Made by a program: the position numbers and the translations under genes
Shown here: piece by piece, positions 24,481 through 31,673 of the stretch
How positions within the stretch are numbered: position 1 is the stretch's first letter
Layout: each line of letters starts with the position of its first letter
The notes under the pieces: generated by a model
Databases searched by the model: none
What the model saw: only the letters and a program-made list of their open reading frames with translations
Told to the model about the DNA's origin: nothing
Assembly: GCA_003427395.1 (NCBI GenBank)
Contig: BFEA01000874.1
Location: 57,763-89,435 of the forward strand
Length of the DNA: 31,673 nt
Source of the DNA: Chara braunii
Taxonomy: Eukaryota > Streptophyta > Charophyceae > Charales > Characeae
Reading direction: 5' to 3'

Positions 24481-26041
24481 AGAGAGTGCCGTACCCATGT
24501 GACACTCCACTTGCGGTCTCCATCATGGAGAGATGAAACCTAGTGATGCGGTGTGGGTCACGTGAAAGTGGAGATCAATGTCAGTGTGGAGTGACCTGCA
24601 TCCATAACACCGGGGACATAGTGCGGAAGCAACACATGCACCGAACTAGCTGATGAGTGTCATGAGCTTGACCTTCCAAAAGAGCTTTGGACTCGAGTTA
24701 TCAATGTTCCACCAAAGAACAACCAGCCTTCAAACACAGTCCCTTAGTCATTTCAGGGAAAGGGCATGTCACTAAAAGTTACCTCGTAGCATATAGACCA
24801 ATATACAACACTGACCCAAGTCACCCAACATAGAACTATCGTTCATCACCGGCGATGGTAGTGACAAGTCATATCTTGTCTCATGGTGCGTGCAACGTGC
24901 AATCGGTCATTGATCAATGGGATAGATCTGTGATAGATCTGTGACCTCCATGCTATTCAGGTTTGACGACACACATAATGATGCATACCTGCAGGAAGGA
25001 ACATGCACACAAAAACAAACAGTCACACAATCAGGCACAACCAAGAGTCGCTCCCCAGTTCCATGCATGCATAAGGAAGTGAAGAGACGAGTGTGCTGCT
25101 GATCTGTCAAAAGACAGAATCCAATCAAAATAGCAATCATCTACAACCGCCGAGCTGCATGCATGATCCTTCCCAACTCTGCAATTTACCGACCCCACTT
25201 TGTCGATGTCCCCCACCCGTTTGCTTTTCGTTGCGAACTCACTGTGACCGACTCGCCGGATTTTCATTCACTATCTTCGTTCGCACAGACAAACATTTCC
25301 GAAGAAGACATGCATCGACTAACCAGAATCGCACAGTGACGAGTGTTTTGCGAATACAAGACGCCTCCGGCACTTCCAGTCATAAATTTGCTCGCTCTAA
25401 CTTGTCGAGCACTCACTTGCAAGCATGTGCCGCTGCAACTGATTGATTCCTCAAACCCCAACCGCAGAGCAGAGCCTTCCTCTTTGGCCCTCGACTACCT
25501 ACCTAGTTTGACCCCTACCCACACTGACCCCTCAAATCATGGTGGACCCTGGGCCAGCTGGAAGACCAGCGCGAGGTCTCAACAATCCCCTAGGACCACC
25601 GCACTGCTTAGTTGAGTTTGTCCCAACTGCATACCTAAGCTGGAGTGTGGCCTACCTCGGAAGATAACCTTTCCCATCAACACAAAAATGGACCTTGGTG
25701 CGTCCTCGGTCGAAACCTCACTGTTTCGTCGGATTGCACTGCAGGACTGCAAAGAGGACCTTGGACCAGCTACCAGGCTGACATCAGGTCTCAACGGTCC
25801 AAGCGGACCAGCTCGTGGCCTTCACTAACGTCCCCTTGTGGGTGCACGAGTACTCTGCAGGCTCTCCGACACAACGGCCTACCCTCTTCATGCTCTGGTA
25901 CATGGTCGACACGTACTGTATACACGGACACTCACGCACCGACCTCACCTGTTCACCCAACTTCGCCGTCACGCCCCACTGTGCGGTGACTGGGCTTTGC
26001 ATTGACTGCTAAGAAAAAGCTAAGCTATGCAACAACGCTAC
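24481..26041. other. Unassigned sequence, 1.5 kb
   Basis: No recognised gene, RNA or complete element. GATAGATCTGTGA is duplicated in tandem at about 24922-24943. Moderately long frames occur on both strands (for example 25093-25446 plus, 25645-25989 plus) but carry no domain and have incompatible neighbours. Confidence 0.45.
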
Positions 26042-26144
26042 CGTCTTCACCCGAATAGAACACCCGGTCATTATAGCTGTATTTGATGCGACTTTAAGTC
26101 CAGATACGGCCATAATTACCGGGCGTTCTATTCGGGTGAAGACG
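26042..26144. mobile_element. MITE-like hairpin element, 103 bp
   Basis: Terminal inverted repeats of about 40 bp: CGTCTTCACCCGAATAGAAC at 26042 and GTTCTATTCGGGTGAAGACG ending at 26144 are exact. Pairing continues with four or five mismatches through CCCGGT, ATTAT and GTAT. The loop is about 20 nt. CTA occurs just outside both ends (GCTAC on the left, CTAGG on the right), a possible 3-bp target-site duplication. Confidence 0.82.
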
Positions 26145-26706
26145 CTAGGCCGTAAGAGTCCCTAGGACTACCCCACATTGTCACTGGCCTGAACGGACTT
26201 TGCCTAGTAGCTCACTCGCTGGCAAGCTTATCGTACTTGTGCACATGGCTGCGAAGAGAGCAAAGCACTCGTTATTTACAGTCTGCATGGCAGAGCTTGC
26301 TGCAGCTGAGGCTGGGGCAGGGCTGCTCTTACCAAGGCTCTGCTTCCACATTAACAGCATGAGTACCTGGCCCTCCCTTGCTCGCTGCTTTGCATCTGCC
26401 ATCGGATCGTATGATAAGAAGACACACTTTGCTGCCCCTATAGCCAGTACCTGAGGCTTCTAGCGCCTCCCCACAGATTCTCGTACTTGGCCACTCCCTA
26501 TGCACTTTGTACTTGGTGCCAGATCTGTGGAAGTTGGTTGGCTTCCATGCCTTTCAAGTTCTGGACTGTTCCGAGGCCTTCTAGGCCTTGCTCTCCTTCC
26601 GGGGAATTATCATGGCCGCTTGATCGCAAGATCGAGCGGTCGTTATTCACTCTGTCCCCCCTTCTCGATGGCCCCAGACCCTTCCGGCCTTTCCTCACCA
26701 GGTAGG
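26145..26706. other. Unassigned sequence
   Basis: Open frames lie on both strands (26181-26402 minus, 26498-26938 minus) without recognised domains. Base composition is GC-richer than the Helitron region. Confidence 0.4.
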
Positions 26707-26770
26707 GCCGGGTGGACTTGGCCCAGCTTTCTGGACAGGCCGGGTGGACTTGGCCCAGCTTTTTGGACAG
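26707..26770. repeat. Tandem duplication, 32-bp unit
   Basis: GCCGGGTGGACTTGGCCCAG, followed by CTTT(C/T)TGGACAG, occurs twice in direct succession. Confidence 0.93.
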
Positions 26771-27726
26771 GTCCATCCAGTACCGACCGGGGGAATATTT
26801 GGGCCTCCTAACCCCGCCACAGTGTACCATGCGATTTTTTGATCGGGTGACTTTACAATCCCTCCGCGCACTTCTAGAACATGAGGCCCTTTGGGTCTGG
26901 AACAAAAGGTAAGACCGACCCGGAGTTCGTGGCCACATTCTTGGCTTTGGTAGGTACGCCAGGTGCTAACAGTTTCGACAAGGCCCTCCCGATGTTATGG
27001 TGTCAAAATATCTTCGCTGCCCTATCCGCTCATCGGGGATCGCAAATCACTTCCACCAACCCTCTAGAAACTGCAGGCGCGGACTTGACCGTTAGATTCT
27101 ACATCATATCCAATCTGTTATGCCCTACCATATCCAATCTGTTAGACCCTGTACGGGTGTGGAGCACCCCGTGTGAGGAGGTGCAGGGTTGCGGCGGTGG
27201 GGCCTTGTGGGTCTGTAGATGGGGGGGCACACTATTTTGTTTTTGTTTTTGTTTTTGTTTCTCCCCCCAGAACTCCAAATCCACTCCCTCACGGTTCCAC
27301 ATGTTTTAACTTTTAGGCCATGGGTAATATGCGGATCCATTTTCGGTTTTGGACCCCTGCTGTCTCTGCACCCATCCCGGGTCGGGGAAGGCATCGTCCC
27401 CACGTGGGGATGTGGGGACAGAGACCCTGACCATGCCTTGTTGAAGCCCTGTGGAAGACCCACTTGACAACCCTGGGCCTTGCCCTGTTGAAACATCCAG
27501 GAGGCACACACGGCTCCTATTGAAGCCCCACTGGGACTAAGTTAGAGATGGAACTTGATAACCCTGTTGGGGGGCCACTATTTTGTTTTTGGAGGACAAA
27601 AAACAAAATAAGTGCCCCCCCCCCTTTCCCCCCCTTTGGACGGGTTTGGAGTTTTTTGGGGGGGGACAAAAACTTGACAACCCTGTTGGCCCTTTGGGAG
27701 TGAGTTAGAGATGGAACGCCGATGAA
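26771..27726 (+). other. Possible upstream part of the group II intron
   Basis: No protein or RNA is recognisable base by base. AGTTAGAGATGGAAC occurs at 27540 and again at 27693 directly before domain V, and CACACACGGCTCC at 27506 resembles the domain V 3' strand. The intron's 3' part may therefore have been partly duplicated. GTGTGAGGAG at 27171 would satisfy the GUGYG 5' splice consensus but is untested. A (TTTTTG)n stretch lies at 27236-27260 and C/G homopolymers at 27614-27665. Confidence 0.3.
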
Positions 27727-27760
27727 GAGCTGTATGATGGGAAATTGTCACGCACGGCTC
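27727..27760 (+). ncRNA. Group II intron domain V
   Basis: Exactly 34 nt starting GAGCTGTATGATGGGAAAT and ending TCACGCACGGCTC. The lower helix pairs GAGCUGU with ACGGCUC (one U-G wobble). The AGC catalytic triad is present and a GAAA tetraloop caps the upper helix. The two-base bulge lies at C25-G26. One A-C mismatch (A8 with C27) sits where intact introns have A-U. Preceding GTTAGAGATGGAACGCCGAT is also typical wording just before domain V. Domain V is the active-site hairpin of group II introns and is found in plant organelles and bacteria. In this nuclear-type context it most likely came with inserted mitochondrial or plastid DNA. Confidence 0.75.
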
Positions 27761-27795
27761 GGAGGCTCACCTCTCAAGAGGTGCTACTCTCTCTT
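27761..27795 (+). ncRNA. Probable group II intron domain VI and 3' end
   Basis: Right after domain V, CACCTC-TCAA-GAGGTG forms a perfect 6-bp hairpin and is followed by CTACT. Such a hairpin then CTAC/AY layout is expected for domain VI and the 3' splice site. The branch-point adenosine cannot be assigned with certainty. The putative downstream exon is not recognisable as any organelle gene. Confidence 0.45.
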
Positions 27796-28249
27796 CTCCC
27801 CTCCACCAGTACTCTAGGATTGCAATGGCACTCTACTGCTCTAGTACATGAGGCAGGCCCATGGCTATGCTGCCTTTTGGCTGTTCGGCTTTTTGGCTTT
27901 GTGGCGGTTCCTCTGTTTGGCTTTTTGGCTGTTTTTGGTTTCTGGGCCTTGTTCAGGGTGGTCCTAGCCTGTGTCCTTTTTTAAGCCTGGGTGGAAGTTT
28001 AGCCCTACACTCCTCCCCCTTACCGCCATTTTGCCCTCATTTGGACACCCTCTGGCCCACTTAATAACTTTGTGATGTCTTTGTGTTTTGCATTGCCGCT
28101 CAAGCATACCTCTGGCTTGCACGTCTGCAAAACGTTGCTGCGGTCTTACGAATATAGCCGGCATTGTTTTGAGTTTCGCTTTTTTGTTTCCAAGTGTTGT
28201 TTGATTTTCACTCGACTTTTTACCCATCTCACCAGCGGTAAAGTAAATC
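27796..28249. other. Unassigned sequence
   Basis: A TTTGGCTGTTCGG/TTTTTGGCT-type degenerate repeat lies at 27880-27945. No gene was recognised. Confidence 0.45.
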
Positions 28250-28352
28250 TCGTAATTGAATGACGGTGAACAGGACAGTGAATGAGATGGCGCACATTGA
28301 CAGAGAATGATGATGGTCCGTAATTGAATGACGGTGAACGGGACAGTGAATG
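28250..28352. repeat. Direct duplication, 69-bp spacing
   Basis: CGTAATTGAATGACGGTGAA, then C(A/G)GGACAGTGAATG, occurs at 28250 and 28319. Confidence 0.9.
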
Positions 28353-28467
28353 TTACGGAAGTGGCGGCAGCAGGTGCCGTGACCAAAGAAGGTTTGTTGG
28401 AAAAGTCAAAGAAGCCTCAGTGCCTGAAAAGTCAAACCTGTCTGAGAAGTCAAACCTGCCCTGTTTC

Positions 28468-28533
28468 AACTTGCAGGCCAGGTACGAAGCTAAACATGTG
28501 GTAAATTTACTTCTGTACCTGGCCTGAAAGTTG
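28468..28533. ncRNA. 66-nt hairpin, small-RNA-precursor-like
   Basis: CAACTTGCAGGCCAGGTAC plus GAAG (28468-28489) pairs with CTTCTGTACCTGGCCTG plus AAAGTTG (28510-28533). About 21 pairs form with two single-base interruptions and a loop of about 20 nt. The shape is that of a short pre-miRNA or small MITE. There is no evidence of expression. Confidence 0.35.
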
Positions 28534-28603
28534 CACTAAATGCTGGCTGTAGGGGCCGGATGTTGTGTTAGGGCGGTGGAGAGAATAAAGTAGTGAATGT
28601 AAA

Positions 28604-28649
28604 GAGACTGGCTGCTGTCAACTGTGGAGACTGGCTGCTGTCAACTGTG
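28604..28649. repeat. Tandem duplication, 23-bp unit
   Basis: GAGACTGGCTGCTGTCAACT, then GTG, is present twice head to tail without differences. Confidence 0.92.
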
Positions 28650-28837
28650 GCACTTCATCTTTGTCCATTTCTGTTGGAGTCAACACATATGCAGGAGCTT
28701 TGTCATGTAGAGGAGAGTGCAATGTGCTTTTGAAATGAAGACAGGGTTGTATTGTAGTGTTCATAATAAATTTAATATTTATCGTTGATGTAGGTTTTTG
28801 CTTCCAAGGTCCATTTTGATTTACATCCGCTCGGTGT

Positions 28838-28980
28838 GATCTCCTTTCTAAGTGTATAGTTAATTCAAAGTTTGTATTTTTTTTAAAAATTATTTTGTCG
28901 ATTTTTTGATCTCCTTTCTCAGTGTATGGTTAATTCAAATTTTGTATTTAAAAAAAAATAAATTATATTTTGTCGATTTT
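28838..28980. repeat. Tandem duplication, 70-bp unit
   Basis: GATCTCCTTTCT(A/C)AGTGTAT, then (A/G)GTTAATTCAAA, occurs at 28838 and 28908. Each copy ends TATTTTGTCGATTTT. Confidence 0.9.
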
Positions 28981-28999
28981 ATGACGTTGACCGTTGCAG

Positions 29000-29249
29000 A
29001 ATTGGCGGTAACAGCAGATACCCCCATTGCGGCCGTTGCACCGAAGGATGCAGTGCCCGGCGATTTACCCATGCCCTTCACTTGCAAGACAACGACGTCC
29101 TGCAAAATTATGATGAATGCATCAAATGTGAAATCCTATAATGGAAAGGACCGAGACAAGATCATCGTGGACATCGCCGGCCAAGGACCTTGCTACTGGT
29201 CCATCTCCCGTTTCAATCGGGGTGACTTATCGCCACGGTTGAGCCCCAG
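29000..29249 (+). CDS. Exon-like open frame of unknown function
   Basis: Bounded by a plausible acceptor (GACCGTTGCAG at 28989-28999) after an AT-rich, intron-like stretch, and by a good donor (CCCAG then GTATGTCAG at 29250). The frame is open across the 250 nt. It encodes AELAVTADTPIAAVAPKDAV, a Cys-containing middle (PMPFTCKTTTSCKIMM), and YNGKDRDKIIVDIAGQGPCY followed by WSISRFNRGDLSPRL. Residue use is protein-like, with no low complexity. I do not recognise the family and see no partner exons nearby. It may be a solitary captured or pseudogene exon. Confidence 0.35.
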
Positions 29250-29379
29250 GTATGTCAGTCGCCGATCTCTGACACTCTGCAGATATCATGATGATAGTTT
29301 ACTGGTGCAGTCATATGTGGATATGTACTGTTTAGTTACCATTCAGCCACCAAGCAAGGGAGTTCTTTCTTTTATTTAA

Positions 29380-29728
29380 AAAAAAAAAATGTAAACTATG
29401 CTATATTCTTCTCTCAAATTCCCTTTTGCCTTTCGCTACCTACCTACCACTACTCCTAAGGATAAGCGCTCTGATATTTATGTGATGATATATACTCCGG
29501 CGTTGCTAGCTCTCTGCTTTTGCTGATGATGCGGCGAGCATCGGGCCTGTACTAGCAGGCTTTGTCTTTTCTTATGGAAGAGAATATTTTTTAACGTCTT
29601 TTCTTTAATCTTCCCTATTGATTGGGGTGTTGCGTTTTGCGGGCCTACTGAATGGTTCCGTTTTTTTACTATGGATATGGTAGAATGTTTGTTTTGTGAA
29701 TCTTGTCTGCTTCGCTTCTGTTATTGGG
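29380..29728. other. Unassigned sequence
   Basis: GCGCTCTGATATTTATGTGA at 29467, followed by TGATATATA, matches the dispersed family at 18434 and 30185, so a fragment of that family lies here. Nothing else was recognised. Confidence 0.5.
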
Positions 29729-29965
29729 CATCCTGGTTGATTGTTTCCCGTTGTTCGGCCTTTTGAGCGCGGGGCGGTGCTAGTATGTGGGAATCGTCAT
29801 CCGGGGTTCTCTTCTTTTTGGTTGTCACACTGGGATCGGAGCCTTTCTTTTTTCTTTCTTTGCAGACAAGAATGTTTTGATATCCTGGTTGGTCTTGTCC
29901 CGTCGTTTGGCCTGTGAGTTGGGGCGGTGCTTGCATGTGGGACTTGTCATCTGGGATTTGTTTTG
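29729..29965. repeat. Tandem duplication, about 152-bp spacing
   Basis: ATCCTGGTTG, TC.CGT.GTT.GGCC, GGGGCGGTGCT, ATGTGGGA, and TCATC.GGG occur in the same order from 29729 and 29881. They are moderately diverged. Confidence 0.8.
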
Positions 29966-29989
29966 TTGCCCCCTGTTCTGTATTATTTG

Positions 29990-30330
29990 GCTGTTCCTTT
30001 CCTCTTTTCTTTGCCTCTTTGCCTTCTGGCTGTGTGCAAGTGGGTCGATATGACACACGGGGTTGGGGGCAGCCGCCGCTCAACCTACATCCACGTGGGT
30101 GGCCTTGTACGCAAGAGGTTCTGAACAGGGGGGGTTGTAAAGAAGAAGATAAGAAGTGAATTTGTTTTCCTTTTTTTCGCTTTTGCGCTCTGATATTTAT
30201 GTGATGATATATATATGTCCTCTTCTCTCTCTCTGCCTACGGTTTACCGGGCAGTTCTGTTTGTGACGATATATAGATATACCGATATCTCTGCCTACGG
30301 TTTACCGGGCAGTTCTATTTGACGATATAT
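29990..30330 (+). repeat. Dispersed repeat family, longest plus-strand copy
   Basis: Runs through GCCTTCTGGCTGTGTGCAAG, TGGGTCGATATGACACACGG, GGGGGCAGCC, GCTCAACCTAC, TCCACGTGGGTGGCCTTGTA and AAGAGGTTCTGAACAGGGGG. A T-rich stretch, GCGCTCTGATATTTATGTGA and two copies of GCCTACGGTTTACCGGGCAG (30234 and 30292) follow, with ATATAT tails. Relatives are at 17425-17720 (reverse), 18340-18480, 20816-20885 and 29465. A SINE or fragmentary retroelement is possible; no Pol III boxes were identified. Confidence 0.8.
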
Positions 30331-30658
30331 ATGTATATATAGAGGCGACTCCCTCAAGCATAGCTACCTCAAAATGAAGGGATTGCATGTTTGTCCCCCG
30401 CCCCAACAGCGGTAGTCAGAGATGGGGTGGGGGCGCCGGTGGGGGTCCTGCTAACGCAAAGACCGAGCATTTTGTGTGTGGTGTGTGGGAGAGTGTTGGC
30501 CTTTGACACTAATGCTATTTGATTGGGGGTGGGGGATGATGAGAAGCAAGGGAGTTTTTGTCTGGTTCAATATTCTGTGCTTTTTTATATGATTTTTGCA
30601 AACAATGTTTTTGCTAGGTTACCAGGGGCACTTCGCTGTGCATCCACGGAGCCTGCAC
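30331..30658. other. Unassigned sequence
   Basis: G-rich and GT-rich patches (30424-30495) only. Confidence 0.5.
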
Positions 30659-30660
30659 AG

Positions 30661-30680
30661 CACCCCCCCCCCCCCCCCCC
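30661..30680. repeat. Poly(C) run, about 20 nt
   Basis: C homopolymer followed by GGAGGGG. Confidence 0.9.
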
Positions 30681-30799
30681 GGAGGGGTACCCTGGGCAGG
30701 GAAAAAATAAAAATTCTGGATGGAGGGGCGTTGCTGCGCCCACCAAGATCTGCCTGAATCTGGGCTCGTTTTGTCTTTGGCTGTATGTGAAATGGTTGT

Positions 30800-31160
30800 G
30801 GGTGAGAGGGGGATGATAGAAGAGGGAGGTACATGGAGAGATGGCACGAGGAAGGAGAGAGGCAAATGGTGGGAGAGAGATAGAGCGATGGAGGAGAGAG
30901 GTCGATGGCGTGAGAGGGGGGGTGAGTTGGCATGAGGGGCAGGGAGGTAGATAGCATGAGGGAGGAGGGAGATGGTGCGGGGGAGGGGAGAGGTATATGG
31001 CGCGAGGGAGGAGGGAGTAGGGAGATGGCAAATGGGAGGAGGGAGAAGGATGGCATGAGGGAGGAGAGACAGATGAACGAAGTGAAGAGGGAGATGGTGT
31101 GAGGGAAGAGGGCAGCGGGAGGAGGGATGGATGGGGGGGGGAGAGAGATGGCACAAGGGA
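30800..31160. repeat. Purine-rich degenerate minisatellite (GAGGGAGGAGGGAGATGG)
   Basis: GA/GGA-rich units with interspersed ATGGC or ATGG. They produce long Ser/Pro/Leu-rich frames on the minus strand in all three frames, which are compositional and not genes. Confidence 0.9.
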
Positions 31161-31269
31161 GGCCAGAGTCAGTCAAAGGAGTTCTAGTGTAAGTATGCCC
31201 CAAGTTTGTTTTTCCCAGGGAAAAGGGAAGGAGGAGTCAATTTGTGCAGGTGGTGCATGGACATAGTTA

Positions 31270-31530
31270 AATTAGCATTGTACTATAGTAGTTAAGACTC
31301 GAACTCAGTCAATCCTCTTGTATGGTTGAAGTTAACTGGACATAATTAACCTAACATAGTACTATATAAATTAGCATTGTACTATAGTAGTTAAGACTCG
31401 AACTCAGTCAATCCTCTTGTATGGTTGAAGTTAACTGGACATAATTAACCTAACATAGTACTATAGTAGTTAAGGCTCAAACTCAGTCAATCATCCTCTT
31501 GTATGCCTGAAGTTAACTAAATTAGTTAAC
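31270..31530. repeat. Tandem repeat, 99-bp unit, two and a part copies
   Basis: ATTAGCATTGTACTATAGTA, GTTAAGACTCGAACTCAGTC, AATCCTCTTGTATGGTTGAA, GTTAACTGGACATAATTAAC, CTAACATAGTACTATATAA. Copies start at 31271 and 31370. The third starts 79 bp later, at about 31459, because the CATAGTACTATAT end has fused directly to the ACTATAGTAG start. It is more diverged (GGCTCAAACTC, an extra ATC, and a shortened end). Confidence 0.93.
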
Positions 31531-31673
31531 CAAGTGTTTACGGGCGATGCATGCAGGCATCCATTTGCACAGCCAAACCTCGGAGTGCTGCCAACCGGAG
31601 ACAATGGTTTCGAGACTAGCGATCCCAAGCATTTTTCAGTACAGGTAGTGCTCTCCCTGCCCCCTTCTCCCCC
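31531..31673. other. Unassigned sequence to window end
   Basis: Nothing recognised. A pyrimidine-rich stretch begins at 31645. Confidence 0.5.

Noticed and set aside
24481-26041. Plus-strand frames at 25093-25446 and 25645-25989 as candidate genes
   Set aside because: No domains, no conserved motif, and comparable frames exist on the opposite strand.
30585-31203. Ser/Pro/Leu-rich minus-strand frames of 180-194 codons
   Set aside because: Three frames are open at once over a purine-rich minisatellite, which is a compositional effect.

Overview
This window looks like intergenic, repeat-dominated nuclear DNA of a plant-lineage (streptophyte-like) eukaryote. The evidence is a plastid-type 16S rRNA fragment, a group II intron domain V of organellar type, plant-type U6 snRNA copies, a LINE with a plant-like reverse transcriptase, a Helitron, and many GA/GT microsatellites. 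The species cannot be fixed from sequence alone; a charophyte alga or an early land plant would fit. No complete, confidently functional protein-coding gene is visible.

Layout. 1-4.7 kb: compound microsatellites, small tandem duplications, a 39-bp-arm hairpin and an eroded U6 copy. 5.8-5.9 kb: plastid 16S fragment. 6.0-8.1 kb: heavily decayed Helitron Rep/helicase gene on the minus strand, with its HUH motif and P-loop both damaged. 8.1-9.0 kb: four long GA tracts, the last interrupted by a sequencing-library junction adapter, which is an assembly artefact. 9.3-10.2 kb: 478-bp tandem duplication. 10.9-12.6 kb: decayed LINE ORF2 on the minus strand. 13.2-13.8 kb: 146-bp tandem duplication and a short terminal-inverted-repeat (TIR) element. 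14.0-15.4 kb: three partial U6 copies, then a nested foldback element of about 1 kb. 15.8-16.7 kb: duplicated GT/GA microsatellite, a possible 55-codon secreted-peptide ORF, and a MITE-like element. 17.3-20.9 kb: dispersed repeat families, a RING-finger reading frame on the minus strand, a 169-bp element with perfect 51-bp inverted repeats, a U6 retrocopy with target-site duplications, and a hammerhead-like motif. 21.2-22.7 kb: a 350-bp foldback, an assembly gap, a minisatellite invaded by a second U6 retrocopy, and a third diverged copy. 23.1-24.5 kb: palindromic and tandem repeats. 26.0 kb: 103-bp MITE. 27.7 kb: group II intron domains V-VI. 28.2-31.5 kb: short duplications, a small hairpin, one exon-like frame, a dispersed repeat and a 99-bp tandem repeat.

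Connections. The U6 copies look like products of LINE-type target-primed reverse transcription: full-length copies flanked by perfect 14- and 16-bp direct repeats, one with an A-tail. A LINE relic lies in the same window. The organelle-derived pieces and the numerous inverted-repeat elements fit a region that accumulates insertions under little constraint.
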